Assembly (NCBI GenBank): GCA_946482285.1
Contig: CAMLQK010000001.1
Span: 248,001 to 312,000, forward strand
Direction: 5' to 3'
Length of the DNA: 64,000 bases
Source of the DNA: an uncultured Candidatus Saccharibacteria bacterium
Lineage (GTDB): Bacteria; Patescibacteria; Saccharimonadia; Saccharimonadales; UBA4665
Made by a program: the position numbers and the translations under genes. Every line of letters begins with the position of its first letter. The stretch's first letter is position 1. This document shows positions 32,718 through 41,839 of this stretch, piece after piece. Under the pieces are notes generated by a model. That model made no database searches. It worked only from the letters and a program-made list of their open reading frames with translations, and had not been told where the DNA came from.

Positions 32718-34499
32718 ATGAACCACGATTCTATTAGAAACTTTTGTATCATTGCGCATATCGACCATGGCAAGAGCACCTTGGCCGATCGTTTGCTGGA
32801 AATTACTGGCACGGTACAAAAACGTGATATGAAGGCCCAACTGCTGGATCGTATGGATTTGGAGCGTGAGCGTGGTATCACTATTAAGCTGCAACCTGTA
32901 CGCATGGAATACAAAGGTCATCAGTTAAACCTAATTGATACTCCTGGGCACGTAGATTTTAGCTATGAAGTGTCACGAAGTTTGGAGGCCTGCGAAGGCG
33001 CAATCTTGGTTGTAGATGCCACCCAAGGCATGCAGGCTCAGACGTTGGCAAATGTATATTTAGCCATGGCCGCCGACCTAACTATTATTCCGGTGCTCAA
33101 CAAGATTGACTTGCCGGCTGCCGATGTTGACCGCGTGAGCAAAGAGATTATTAGCCTGCTAGGATGCAAGAAAGAAGATATTTTACACATTTCTGCCAAA
33201 ACCGGCCAAGGCGTAGATGCCGTACTGGAGCGTATTGTGCAAGACGTTCCTGCGCCAAAAAGCAGCGACCAAACGGAGACTCGCGCACTTATTTTTGACA
33301 GCTATTACGATGATTACCGCGGTGTTATTTTGTATGTTCGTGTAGTGGATGGGGAAATCAAAAAGAATGCACAGATAAAAATGATAGCAACCGAAGCTAA
33401 CGGTCTTGCCCTTGAAGTTGGCGCACTCAAACCAGATATGACACCAAATGCCGCACTGCAAGCTGGTGAAATCGGCTATATTGTTACCAACTTGCGTAGT
33501 ACACGTGAAGCAAAAGTTGGTGATACGGTGACGCTGCAGGGTACGCACGCTGCGAACGAACCGTTGCCTGGTTACCAAGATGTGAAGCCATTCGTCTATG
33601 CTGGATTCTTCCCGGAAAGTAACGAACACTACCAAGATCTAAAAGATGCCGTCGAGAAGTTGTCGCTGAGCGATTCAGCACTGCAATTTGAGCCAGAAAA
33701 TTCACCAGTTCTGGGCTTTGGCGTGCGTATCGGTTTCCTTGGTTTACTGCATATGGATATCGTACGTGAGCGACTAGAGCGGGAATATGATCTTGATCTT
33801 GTAGTAACTAACCCCTCCACTGATTACCAAGTAACACTAACCAGCGGCGAAGAGGTGGACATCAAAAGTGCTGCTGATTTGCCGGATGTGGCTAAAATAG
33901 CTGAAATCCGTGAACCGTGGATAAACGGTGAGATTGTTGTTCCTAAAGATTACGTGGGTGCGGTTATCCAGCTTATTTCCAATAAGCGTGGCTTGCAGAA
34001 GAACCTTAGCTACATCGACGAACGGACATTGGTTAGCTTTGAGGCACCATTGGCGAACCTGCTGACCGATTTTTACGACCAGCTTAAGAGCTTAACCTCG
34101 GGCTATGGGTCGTTCAACTACGAGTTATCCGATTATCGCGCCGAAGACTTGGTGCGACTCGATTTTTATGTGGCAGGCGAGCGTGTTGATGCGCTAGCTA
34201 TTATGGTGCATCGCACAGAAGCCGACCGTGTAGGCCGCGACATTGTTGGCAAGCTAAAGGAGGTTATTCCACGTCAGCAATTCCCAGTGGCGCTGCAAGC
34301 CGCGATAGGTGGCCGCTTTATAGCCCGCGAAGACATTAGTGCTTACCGTAAGGATGTTACAACCGGTCTGTATGGTGGTGATGTGTCACGCAAGAAGAAG
34401 GTACTTGCCAAACAAAAGAAGGGAAAGGCTCGAATGAAGCGCTTTGGTAAGGTTGATATCCCCGCGGAAGCATTTACCGTGATGCTCAAACGAGACTAA
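32718..34499 (+). CDS. lepA: Elongation factor 4 (LepA)
   Basis: 593 residues, normal length for the family. The N-terminal GTPase has G1 AHIDHGKST, the switch region RERGITIKLQ, G3 DTPGHVD and G4 NKID; the LepA-specific C-terminal domain ends in KQKKGKARMKRFGKVDIPAEAF. It is a ribosome-associated GTPase involved in translation under stress and in ribosome biogenesis. A guanylate-kinase-like gene starts one base after its stop. Confidence 0.97.
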   Translation: MNHDSIRNFCIIAHIDHGKSTLADRLLEITGTVQKRDMKAQLLDRMDLERERGITIKLQPVRMEYKGHQLNLIDTPGHVDFSYEVSRSLEACEGAILVVDATQGMQAQTLANVYLAMAADLTIIPVLNKIDLPAADVDRVSKEIISLLGCKKEDILHISAKTGQGVDAVLERIVQDVPAPKSSDQTETRALIFDSYYDDYRGVILYVRVVDGEIKKNAQIKMIATEANGLALEVGALKPDMTPNAALQAGEIGYIVTNLRSTREAKVGDTVTLQGTHAANEPLPGYQDVKPFVYAGFFPESNEHYQDLKDAVEKLSLSDSALQFEPENSPVLGFGVRIGFLGLLHMDIVRERLEREYDLDLVVTNPSTDYQVTLTSGEEVDIKSAADLPDVAKIAEIREPWINGEIVVPKDYVGAVIQLISNKRGLQKNLSYIDERTLVSFEAPLANLLTDFYDQLKSLTSGYGSFNYELSDYRAEDLVRLDFYVAGERVDALAIMVHRTEADRVGRDIVGKLKEVIPRQQFPVALQAAIGGRFIAREDISAYRKDVTTGLYGGDVSRKKKVLAKQKKGKARMKRFGKVDIPAEAFTVMLKRD

Positions 34500-34500
34500 T

Positions 34501-35157
34501 ATGTACGAGTTTGCGCAGTACCAGCAGTCCGATGATATCCTGGAGCGCATGCAAGAAGTGCCTTTAGTCGGTGTTGTTGGCCCGACGAACGCAGGCAAAA
34601 CCACACTCATGGAATATGCACAGGCGCAAGATCCGATGTTACATTTGGTTGTCAGCGATACGAGTCGCCCTCCGCGTGATCAAGAAATCGACGGCCAGCA
34701 TTATTATTTCCGAACACTCGCCAGCATGGAGCAGGTTGCCCGGAATGGTGACTATGCTACCGTAGCCCCCAGTTCAACTGGCGACTTATATGCCACCTCA
34801 CCTGATGAGTATGACCAATACGGGCGGCCTATGATGGCGATCCTATCAAGCGCGATGCCTATGTTTAGACGGGTATTTCCAAATATGCTTACTATTGTTG
34901 TTTTGCCACCGAGCTATGATATTTGGATAGATCGCATGGCAAATCGCAACAAGCGCGAAGCTCGCATGGCCGAAGCGGCAGAATCGTTAAGTTTTGCATT
35001 AAAAGATAAGCAGTCGGTGTATGTTGTAAACGATGATCTTGAGGCCGCCCAGGCCGATTTTATGACACTCATGCATGGGGAAATATCGCCGCGTATCGAG
35101 GTCAGACAACGTCAAGCAAAGCAGATTGCAAGCAGCCTTTTACGGCGATTAAAGTAA
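34501..35157 (+). CDS. Guanylate-kinase-like protein 1
   Basis: 218 residues. VVGPTNAGKTTLME is a P-loop and SDTSRPPRDQEIDGQHYYF matches the GMP-binding signature of guanylate kinases (TTRxPRxxExxGxxYxF); LPPSYDIW and VVNDDLEAA match their lid and C-terminal motifs. The central part (MMAILSSAMPMFRR) diverges from the usual EIDxQGA stretch, so substrate or activity may differ. It is coupled to lepA. A second GK-like protein is encoded at 35894-36628, and it is uncertain which, if either, is the housekeeping Gmk. Confidence 0.75.
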   Translation: MYEFAQYQQSDDILERMQEVPLVGVVGPTNAGKTTLMEYAQAQDPMLHLVVSDTSRPPRDQEIDGQHYYFRTLASMEQVARNGDYATVAPSSTGDLYATSPDEYDQYGRPMMAILSSAMPMFRRVFPNMLTIVVLPPSYDIWIDRMANRNKREARMAEAAESLSFALKDKQSVYVVNDDLEAAQADFMTLMHGEISPRIEVRQRQAKQIASSLLRRLK

Positions 35158-35321
35158 AAAATACAACAATTCAAGATAGGGGTGAGGCTTGCATTTTTTG
35201 CGTGTTACATTTTGTGCTTGCAAATCCAGCGAAGCATTTGGATAATGCTGCCGTCACATTCCGGGTACCGCATCTTATCTGGAGTGTGACACCTCTAATA
35301 CATAGGGTCTGGCCCCAAGTT
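35158..35321. other. Non-coding gap with a long inverted repeat
   Basis: GTCACATTCC at 35253-35262 and GGAGTGTGAC at 35281-35290 pair at 9 of 10 positions around an 18-nt loop. There is no T run after it. It lies between the convergent GK-like gene and the peroxiredoxin gene and could act as a bidirectional end signal. Confidence 0.4.
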
Positions 35322-35777
35322 TTATGCCTGCAGTGCCTTTAAATCTGTAATGATTTCGGCTGCATGCTTCTTGGGGTCAACCCCCTCATAGGTTTTCACA
35401 ATCTCTCCATCAGGGTTAATGATGTAAGTGTTGCGGAACGTGCCCATGTACTCGCGCCCCATGAATGTGCGCTTTCCCCAAGCACCGTAGGCTTCGATGA
35501 CGGTATGATCGGGATCGCTCAGGATTGGAAAGGTCAGGCCATGCTTGTCAGCAAATTTCTTGTGACTTGCTACGGAATCTTTGCTGATGCCAATGATCTC
35601 GGCATTACCGAGGGCACGTATGGCTTCACGCTCGTCACGGAAGTTGCAAGCTTCGGTTGTGCAGCCAGATGTGTTGTCTTTGGGGTAAAAATAAAGAACC
35701 AGCCATTGTCCGGCGTAGTCTTTTAAGCTTTGGACGATGCCATTTTGATCAATAAGTGAAAAAGCAGGGGCTTTCAT
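35322..35777 (-). CDS. bcp: Thioredoxin-dependent peroxiredoxin (Bcp/PrxQ family)
   Basis: 151 residues starting at MKAPAFS, preceded by a GGAG ribosome site. The catalytic segment SGCTTEAC holds the peroxidatic Cys and, five residues later, the resolving Cys typical of the Bcp subfamily; YFYPKDNTSGC and FPILSDPDH are standard. It reduces hydrogen peroxide and organic peroxides with thioredoxin as electron donor. An upstream extension to 35810 has no support. It stands alone on the minus strand. Confidence 0.95.
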   Translation of the reverse strand: MKAPAFSLIDQNGIVQSLKDYAGQWLVLYFYPKDNTSGCTTEACNFRDEREAIRALGNAEIIGISKDSVASHKKFADKHGLTFPILSDPDHTVIEAYGAWGKRTFMGREYMGTFRNTYIINPDGEIVKTYEGVDPKKHAAEIITDLKALQA

Positions 35778-35880
35778 TGTTTTCTCCGTTACACGTACCA
35801 TTGTACGCACGCGTGGTAAATATAGCTATCTATGCAAGTTTTACAACTTAAACACCATAGGTAGTGGCCGTTGTTTACGA

Positions 35881-35886
35881 TATAGT
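35881..35886 (+). promoter_or_regulatory. -10 box of the second GK-like gene, leaderless type
   Basis: TATAGT 7 nt before the ATG at 35894. This decides between that ATG and an in-frame GTG at 35864, which would lie upstream of the promoter. Confidence 0.5.
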
Positions 35887-35893
35887 ACCTAAT

Positions 35894-36628
35894 ATGGAAA
35901 TAGACGCGCAACTCATAACAAAAGTCACCGACTATCAGCCATCGCCAGACCGATTGGCCGGTGTGCGTGATGTACCGCTTTTATTTCTTGTTGGCACTTC
36001 GGGCGCTGGCAAGAATACCCTCATGAAGGAAATTCTGAACAAGTATGCCGGTGATTACCACGAGTTTATTACTCACACTACCCGTTTGCCGCGTATGAAC
36101 CATGGTGTTATGGAGCAAAACCACGTTGAATATCATTTCATCGACTTTGCTACTGCCGACGACATGCTGGAGGACAAAGAGTATATTGAGGCTAATTTTT
36201 TTAGTGGCAACATTTACGGAACGAGTTTGTCCGAGATGGAAGCTGCCAAAAAAGAACACAAAATTATTATTGGCGACATAGACGTCAATGGTGTCGCTAA
36301 TTTTGTAAAGCTTGGCCTTAATGTCCGGCCAGTATTTGTGCTGCCCCCAAGCTTTGAGGTTTGGCAAGAGCGGTTGCTGAAGCGCTATGAAGGTCATGAC
36401 ATAGACAGGTCTGATTGGCAGCGCCGCATTGTAACGGCAAAACACGAACTTCAGGCGGCCTTGGACGCAGACTACTATTACTTGGTCATAAACGATGACC
36501 TTTCACATACAACGCAGACTATAAATGCAATAGCCCACGGCGAATCAGCCGTGCAGCGTCCGGCGGCGGCACTTGATGTGATCAGAACTATGATCAACCA
36601 CATAGACCGCGAGATTTTACAGGGATAA
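35894..36628 (+). CDS. Guanylate-kinase-like protein 2
   Basis: 244 residues. FLVGTSGAGKNTLMKEIL is a P-loop, THTTRLPR with a following NHVEYHFIDF resembles the GMP-binding region, and VLPPSFEVWQERLLKRYEGHD plus VINDDLSHTTQ complete the guanylate kinase pattern. The P-loop ends in Asn instead of Thr/Ser after Lys, and the GMP motif has Met-Asn-His where others have Pro-Gly-Glu. About 30 extra residues precede the fold. It is followed after 6 nt by an HD hydrolase. Possibly a nucleotide kinase of altered specificity. Confidence 0.7.
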   Translation: MEIDAQLITKVTDYQPSPDRLAGVRDVPLLFLVGTSGAGKNTLMKEILNKYAGDYHEFITHTTRLPRMNHGVMEQNHVEYHFIDFATADDMLEDKEYIEANFFSGNIYGTSLSEMEAAKKEHKIIIGDIDVNGVANFVKLGLNVRPVFVLPPSFEVWQERLLKRYEGHDIDRSDWQRRIVTAKHELQAALDADYYYLVINDDLSHTTQTINAIAHGESAVQRPAAALDVIRTMINHIDREILQG

Positions 36629-36634
36629 TAACGT

Positions 36635-37318
36635 ATGTCATATCGAGAACGTTACGAAGATGTGTTTAAGTTGGCCTTGGAAGTGAGTGGCTGTGACGTT
36701 GTTGACGGCCAGCTGGCGACAGACGAAAATGTCTTTCATCATCAGATTGCTACTGGAGCAATGGTTGCGGAAGTGTTGGACAAACACGGTTTTGACCCGC
36801 TTATCCAGCGGCTGGGTGCGTATAGTGCTGCCGTGCACGATGCCGGGAAATACCATCCTGAAATACGGAGTCTGATGCTATGTACAGAAGGCAGGGCATT
36901 TACCGCGCAAGAACGCGAAGTCATGCAGTCGCATACGGTCCGTGGCTATGAAAGTATAATTGAGCTGCGCCGGGGTTATCGGGCAGAAACTGAAGCTGCT
37001 GCATTTGTGGCACTGCACCATCACGATGTATTTACGGAGCGCACATACCAAGTTTATAAAGGCTTGGCCGGGCTGGCGCATGTAGTGCAGCTTTGCGACA
37101 TTAGCCATGCACGCTTATTCGACAAAAGTCGCACATACTCCAAAGCCCGTGACGGTGGCGTGCTGAGCGCAGAGCGCATCGGTGCCCAAATTATCGAACA
37201 GTTTGCACCGTTCCCACCCACCATAGAACAAACGACGATCCGTGTAGAACAGGTGGTAAGTGCATGGGTCAAAGAAGTACTTGGACAAAGCAATGACACT
37301 GGCACTCTTGACACTTGA
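36635..37318 (+). CDS. HD-domain phosphohydrolase
   Basis: 227 residues with the metal-binding HD pair in AVHDAGKYHPEI, an upstream His (NVFHHQIATG), and later VALHHHDVF plus VVQLCDISHA, giving the usual HD-superfamily ligands. Such enzymes hydrolyse phosphate esters of nucleotides. It follows the GK-like gene by 6 nt, suggesting a nucleotide-related pair. Its TGA lies inside the CIRCE element of the next operon. Substrate unknown. Confidence 0.78.
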   Translation: MSYRERYEDVFKLALEVSGCDVVDGQLATDENVFHHQIATGAMVAEVLDKHGFDPLIQRLGAYSAAVHDAGKYHPEIRSLMLCTEGRAFTAQEREVMQSHTVRGYESIIELRRGYRAETEAAAFVALHHHDVFTERTYQVYKGLAGLAHVVQLCDISHARLFDKSRTYSKARDGGVLSAERIGAQIIEQFAPFPPTIEQTTIRVEQVVSAWVKEVLGQSNDTGTLDT

Positions 37319-37337
37319 GTGCTAAAGAAACTATCAT
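37299..37337 (+). promoter_or_regulatory. CIRCE operator and promoter of hrcA-grpE
   Basis: GGCACTC and GAGTGC inverted arms with a 9-bp spacer at 37299-37325 match CIRCE (TTAGCACTC-N9-GAGTGCTAA); the right arm GAGTGCTAA is perfect, the left differs at its outer bases. TTGACA in the spacer (37308-37313) and TATCAT (37332-37337) form a promoter, 8 nt before the hrcA ATG. HrcA binding would block it. Confidence 0.85.
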
Positions 37338-37345
37338 AAAAGCAT

Positions 37346-38071
37346 ATGACCGAGCGCCAAAAACTGATCCTTTGCTCGATAGTTGAGCAGTATGCTGAAG
37401 TCGCAAGCCCCGTGGGTTCAAGTTTGCTTGCCAAGGCATTCAAAGTAAGTTCGGCAACAATCCGCGCAGAGATGGCCGAGCTCGAGCGACTCGGCTTTAT
37501 TACGCAGCCGCATACGAGCGCTGGCCGGGTGCCGACCGACAAGGGGTATCGTTTTTATGTCAACACCATTGCCGACACTGGTGCTACCCTAACTGAACAC
37601 CGGGCGGAGCGTGCCCTCAGTGCCCGCGTACAAACTGGCGGCCTGCCAGAGCGCACTATCCGCAATGCCGTAGATACATTGGTAGAGCTGACGCATAACC
37701 TTGGTCTGGCTACCATCGGCAACCAGCTATACATGAGCGGCCTGTCCAACCTGTTTGGCCAGCCTGAGTTTATGCAAAGCAGCCAGGTCCGGCAGGTTGC
37801 GCAATTGCTGGACAACCTGGAGCCATGGCTGCACGAAGCCGCCCCCAACCAGCCACTGAGCGTGTATATTGGCCAGGAAAACCCTATTGGCCGTAGTGCG
37901 GGATGCTCGCTTATAATAAGCAAGTTCCGCAGCCCTTACTCCGACCAGAGCTATATCGGTGTGCTGGGTCCGACCCGGCAAAGCTACCGTGATGTTATGC
38001 AGCTTGTGCATTTTGCGGGGCAATCTCTGGAAGAAGTTTTATTCCAGGATTCCAGACAATTAATTGATTAA
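37346..38071 (+). CDS. hrcA: Heat-inducible transcription repressor HrcA
   Basis: 241 residues, shorter than the usual 340 or so. The N-terminal winged helix is typical (VSSATIRAEMAELERLGFITQPHTSAGRVPTDKGYRFYV). The C-terminal GAF-like half is present in part (VYIGQENP...SLIISKFRSP and IGVLGPTRQSYRDVM), while the inserted dimerisation domain seems trimmed. It represses heat-shock genes by binding CIRCE, and two CIRCE sites are present here, at its own promoter and in front of dnaK. The start follows the TATCAT box by 8 nt with no Shine-Dalgarno. Confidence 0.93.
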   Translation: MTERQKLILCSIVEQYAEVASPVGSSLLAKAFKVSSATIRAEMAELERLGFITQPHTSAGRVPTDKGYRFYVNTIADTGATLTEHRAERALSARVQTGGLPERTIRNAVDTLVELTHNLGLATIGNQLYMSGLSNLFGQPEFMQSSQVRQVAQLLDNLEPWLHEAAPNQPLSVYIGQENPIGRSAGCSLIISKFRSPYSDQSYIGVLGPTRQSYRDVMQLVHFAGQSLEEVLFQDSRQLID

Positions 38072-38093
38072 AACACTAATGAAAGCGTAGGAA

Positions 38094-38573
38094 ATGACCA
38101 AACAAGAACCACAGCAACCTAACGATGTAACTGACGCCGCCGCACTCGAGCAGCAAATCGCGGACCTTACCGAAGCTTTGCAGCGTGAGCGTGCTGACGC
38201 CACGAATATCCGCCGTCGCCACGACGAACAAATTGCCGGCCTTAAGAATGTAGTCAAAGCATCTGTTATCAAAGACCTATTACCGGTTATTGACAATTTT
38301 GAACGTGCTCTCAAGCACATCCCCGAGGACTTGCAGGATAATGACTATGTGAAGGGTGTGCAGGGGATCGTTAAACAGTTCGAGAAAACTCTGTCCGACC
38401 TTGGTGTGCAGCGCATTAAGACAGTAGGCGAACCATTTGACCCGCATTGGCATGAGGCTGTTTCAATGGAGGAGGGCGATGGTGGCCAAGAGATAGTCAG
38501 TGAAGAGCTGCAATCAGGTTATGCTATTGGTGACGAGGTAATCCGCCACGCTATGGTGCGCGTAAAAAACTAG
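38094..38573 (+). CDS. grpE: Nucleotide exchange factor GrpE
   Basis: 159 residues: an N-terminal coiled coil (ALEQQIADLTEALQRERADATNIRRRHDEQ) and the C-terminal beta domain with the GrpE signature around VKTVGEPFDPHWHEAV and EELQSGYAIGDEVIRHAMVRV. It releases ADP from DnaK. It follows hrcA by 22 bp and a TAGGAA site, so both are under the first CIRCE. Confidence 0.96.
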   Translation: MTKQEPQQPNDVTDAAALEQQIADLTEALQRERADATNIRRRHDEQIAGLKNVVKASVIKDLLPVIDNFERALKHIPEDLQDNDYVKGVQGIVKQFEKTLSDLGVQRIKTVGEPFDPHWHEAVSMEEGDGGQEIVSEELQSGYAIGDEVIRHAMVRVKN

Positions 38574-38615
38574 CACAGGTACGTTTAAACAAAGCTAAGG
38601 TATATAAGGACTTGT

Positions 38616-38945
38616 ATGGAAAATCCCTTTTTGCAACTAGCCCAGCCTAACGTTTTGCAGGGAAAAACGTTGCCATTCTTTGCTGCCGGAGACGCCGCAA
38701 ATATTGCAGAGGCTGAACGGGTGGGGGTATGGCTCACGGAGGCTGCTTATATTGGTTCAGATGAAGTTGTTGAAGCGGTTATCCACGCCAACCATCTGCC
38801 CGAGATGACGCGGGGCTATCGCTATATAGAGCACTCGAGCGACGAGGCATTAGGTTTACCGACTATTGAGGCTGACTCATGCCAGCGGAGGCTTGTGCTG
38901 GGCTGGGCTGCTGTGTACGGTTGGCAAAATCCTGAGGAAAAGTAG
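38616..38945 (+). CDS. Small hypothetical protein in the heat-shock operon
   Basis: 109 residues, acidic, no signal peptide or membrane helix. A strong AAGGA ribosome site precedes the ATG. It sits between grpE and dnaK, and the second CIRCE lies 12 bp after its stop. No family recognised. Its place suggests a stress-related role but that is only context. Confidence 0.6.
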   Translation: MENPFLQLAQPNVLQGKTLPFFAAGDAANIAEAERVGVWLTEAAYIGSDEVVEAVIHANHLPEMTRGYRYIEHSSDEALGLPTIEADSCQRRLVLGWAAVYGWQNPEEK

Positions 38946-38957
38946 TAAAAATATACG

Positions 38958-38995
38958 TTGGCACTCTTGACACTAGAGTGCCAATTTTCTATGCT
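38958..38995 (+). promoter_or_regulatory. CIRCE operator and promoter of dnaK
   Basis: TTGGCACTC (38958-38966), a 9-bp spacer and GAGTGCCAA (38976-38984) form a perfect inverted repeat of CIRCE type. TTGACA at 38967-38972 and TATGCT at 38990-38995 are 17 bp apart, so the operator covers the -35 box and part of the spacer. The mRNA leader would be about 48 nt with an AAGGTAA-like site. Confidence 0.92.
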
Positions 38996-39049
38996 AGAAG
39001 TATTAGCACCTGCACATGATATTGCTAAAGAGAAAGGTAACTATTTTAT

Positions 39050-40969
39050 ATGGGAAAGATTATTGGAATCGACCTCGGTACAACTAACTCAGCCATGGCT
39101 GTTATGCAGGCTGGTAAGCCCGAGATCATTGCAAACTCAGAGGGTAACCGCACAACGCCATCAGTTGTTGCGATTAACAAAAACGGTGAGCGCCTGGTAG
39201 GTCAGACAGCCCGCCGCCAGCAGGTTACAAACGCCAAGAATACTATTTACGAAGTAAAGCGTCTGATTGGCCGCCGCTTTGAAGATAAAGAAGTACAGCG
39301 CGATCTCAAACTTATGGGCTACGAGATTGTAAAATCTGGTGCAGCTACCAAGGTTAAGATGGGCGATAAAGAATACAGTCCCGAAGAGATGAGCGCTATG
39401 ATCCTTGGCAAGCTCAAGGCCGACGCTGAAAGCTTTTTGGGCGAACCGGTAACAGAAGCTGTTATCACTGTTCCTGCTTACTTTGACGACTCCCAGCGCC
39501 AGGCAACCAAGGACGCTGGTAAGATTGCTGGCCTTGAGGTAAAGCGTATCATCAACGAGCCAACTGCCGCTGCTTTGGCATATGGTCTGGACAAAGCCGA
39601 TAAGAAGGACGAAAAAATTGCCGTATACGACCTCGGTGGTGGTACGTTTGACGTATCTATCCTGGAGCTTGGTGACGGTGTCTTTGAAGTTAAATCTACC
39701 AATGGTGACACACACCTTGGCGGTGCCGACTTCGACCGCACCATCGTTAATTACTTTGTAGGCGAGTTCAAAAAAGAACACGGCATTGACCTTACCGAAG
39801 ACAAGGCTGCGATGCAACGTTTACGTGACGAAGCCGAAAAGGCTAAGATTGAGCTTTCTACTGCCCAGGAAGTTGATATTAACCTGCCGTTTCTAACCGC
39901 TGACGCAGATGGTCCGAAGCACTTTGAGCACAAGCTCAGTCGTTCTAAGCTAGAACAGCTCGTAGCGGAGTTGATTGACAAGACTGCCGACCCATGTCAA
40001 AAAGCATTGAAAGACGCTGGTTTGAGCGCATCTGACATCGACGCTGTTGTATTGGTCGGTGGTATGACCCGTATGCCAGCCGTACAGGAAAAGGTGAAGG
40101 GCATCTTTAGCAAAGACCCAATGAAGGGTGTGAACCCTGATGAAGTCGTAGCTATTGGTGCAGCGATTCAGGGTGGTGTATTGCAAGGTGACGTCAAAGA
40201 CGTGCTGTTGCTGGATGTTACACCACTGAGCCTTGGCATTGAAACTATGGGTGGCGTGATGACCAAGCTTATCGAGCGCAACACAACCATCCCTACTTCC
40301 AAGAGCGAAACATTCTCGACTGCTGCTGACAATCAGCCGCAAGTAGAAGTGCATGTACTGCAAGGCGAGCGTGGCATGGCGAGCGACAACAAGTCACTTG
40401 GCCGTTTCCAGCTGGATGGGATCCCACCAGCGCCACGTGGTGTGCCACAGATTGAAGTTACCTTTAATATCGACGCCAACGGTATTCTTAACGTAACCGC
40501 TAAAGACAAGGGTACTGGTAAAGAACAGAGTATTACCATTTCTGGCTCTGGCAACCTCGACAAGTCTGATGTTGAAAAGATGGCCAAAGATGCCGAAGCT
40601 CATGCCGAAGAAGACAAGAAGAAGCGTGAAGCTGTTGAGGCCCGCAACATTCTTGACAACACCGTATACCAGGCCGAAAAAATGCAGGCTGACTATGGTG
40701 ATAAAATGAGTGAAGAGGACAAGAAGTCACTCGAAGGAGCTATTAAGGATGCTAAAGAAGTTGGCGAAGATAGTGATAAAGAAGCGCTCGAAGCAGCCAC
40801 CAAAAAGTTAAACGACATTTTGATGCCAATCGGTGCTAAAATGTATGAATCTGCCGAAGCTGACAAGTCAGACGACGCGACCCCAGAGGCAGCCACTGAA
40901 GAGGACAAGAAGTCCGACAAAAAAGACAAAGACGGCCCCATCGAAGGCGAAGTAGTCGACGAAAAGTAA
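39050..40969 (+). CDS. dnaK: Molecular chaperone DnaK (Hsp70)
   Basis: 639 residues, full length. [15 protein letters not shown] begins the ATPase domain; [14 protein letters not shown] and [16 protein letters not shown] are the other Hsp70 signatures; the linker [13 protein letters not shown] precedes the substrate-binding domain, and the acidic tail ends in EGEVVDEK. It binds exposed hydrophobic peptides in an ATP-driven cycle with DnaJ and GrpE. A CIRCE-covered promoter lies directly upstream. Confidence 0.98.
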   Translation: MGKIIGIDLGTTNSAMAVMQAGKPEIIANSEGNRTTPSVVAINKNGERLVGQTARRQQVTNAKNTIYEVKRLIGRRFEDKEVQRDLKLMGYEIVKSGAATKVKMGDKEYSPEEMSAMILGKLKADAESFLGEPVTEAVITVPAYFDDSQRQATKDAGKIAGLEVKRIINEPTAAALAYGLDKADKKDEKIAVYDLGGGTFDVSILELGDGVFEVKSTNGDTHLGGADFDRTIVNYFVGEFKKEHGIDLTEDKAAMQRLRDEAEKAKIELSTAQEVDINLPFLTADADGPKHFEHKLSRSKLEQLVAELIDKTADPCQKALKDAGLSASDIDAVVLVGGMTRMPAVQEKVKGIFSKDPMKGVNPDEVVAIGAAIQGGVLQGDVKDVLLLDVTPLSLGIETMGGVMTKLIERNTTIPTSKSETFSTAADNQPQVEVHVLQGERGMASDNKSLGRFQLDGIPPAPRGVPQIEVTFNIDANGILNVTAKDKGTGKEQSITISGSGNLDKSDVEKMAKDAEAHAEEDKKKREAVEARNILDNTVYQAEKMQADYGDKMSEEDKKSLEGAIKDAKEVGEDSDKEALEAATKKLNDILMPIGAKMYESAEADKSDDATPEAATEEDKKSDKKDKDGPIEGEVVDEK

Positions 40970-40986
40970 CCGAACTAGGAGCTACG

Positions 40987-41433
40987 ATGCACCCGGAACA
41001 ATTCCCCTCCCAGCCCGAAGGCTTGGAACAAGAGCGATCACCCGAACAAGAAAAGGCGCGGGCTATCATGCGCCAAATCGCCGAAATTATGGATCAGCGT
41101 GCTGAGACGAACAGTATACTAAAACAGGCAAGCTGGAGGGGAAACCGTGGCGCAAGCATAATGTATATGCACATAGCAAATTCAGGTGGGGCCGTTAAGG
41201 TCCATGGTGCGGGCGGCACATATACCGCCTCTGAATACACATTTGCAACGAGCTACACCCCAGAAGGTTCAGTGCAGGAAGAGTTGACCGTCCAACACCC
41301 TACGGAGGGCAATGCCCCGATCACTGACATGAATGCAGTCGATATTGCCTTCTTGGGATATGTGCACGAGGAGTTGCTTGATCCTAATGAGGAAGTTACT
41401 CCCGATTTACTAAATAAGCTCCAGGGCCTGTAG
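40987..41433 (+). CDS. Hypothetical protein between dnaK and dnaJ (1)
   Basis: 148 residues; soluble, with a Glu/Gln-rich first third and a later part that looks beta-rich (YMHIANSGGAVKVHGAGGTYTASEYTF). TAGGAG lies 5 nt before the ATG. It is in line with dnaK and the following genes, so likely in the same heat-shock transcript. No family recognised. Confidence 0.58.
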   Translation: MHPEQFPSQPEGLEQERSPEQEKARAIMRQIAEIMDQRAETNSILKQASWRGNRGASIMYMHIANSGGAVKVHGAGGTYTASEYTFATSYTPEGSVQEELTVQHPTEGNAPITDMNAVDIAFLGYVHEELLDPNEEVTPDLLNKLQGL

Positions 41434-41439
41434 AGCTAT

Positions 41440-41829
41440 ATGTTCGGAATAAGCTCAAAGCGCAACCAGCAAGATGACCGCCTGCCAGTGATGGTGCAGG
41501 TTGTCCAAGATAGCAACTCGTTTGCTATGGCCCAAAAATTATGGGTGGAAAACACCCGGGCTATGCGTTTCGAGCCCACAACTGGCAAAGAGTTTTTGCG
41601 ATTTGGACTGGTGCAGGCTGGCCAAGCTGTATGGTTTGAGCGCGACAAAGGCCGCGAAGACAGTTTTGAAATTATTTTAACTTGGCACGAAAGTGGTTCG
41701 CGCTTTGCTGACATTTACGTTATCACACCGTCGAGTACGCTCGGCAGCAGCGGTGATGCGGCATATGTCAACAAAGTCCTTGATGCGCTATTAACGACGC
41801 CAGCAACCCTACCAGTAGATAAGCAGTAA
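41440..41829 (+). CDS. Hypothetical protein between dnaK and dnaJ (2)
   Basis: 129 residues; soluble, mixed alpha/beta, without recognised motifs. It starts 6 nt after the previous stop and ends 10 nt before dnaJ, so it is part of the same operon. A C-terminal SGDAAYVNKVLDALL helix is the most regular feature. Confidence 0.58.
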   Translation: MFGISSKRNQQDDRLPVMVQVVQDSNSFAMAQKLWVENTRAMRFEPTTGKEFLRFGLVQAGQAVWFERDKGREDSFEIILTWHESGSRFADIYVITPSSTLGSSGDAAYVNKVLDALLTTPATLPVDKQ

Positions 41830-41839
41830 GCAGGGAACT

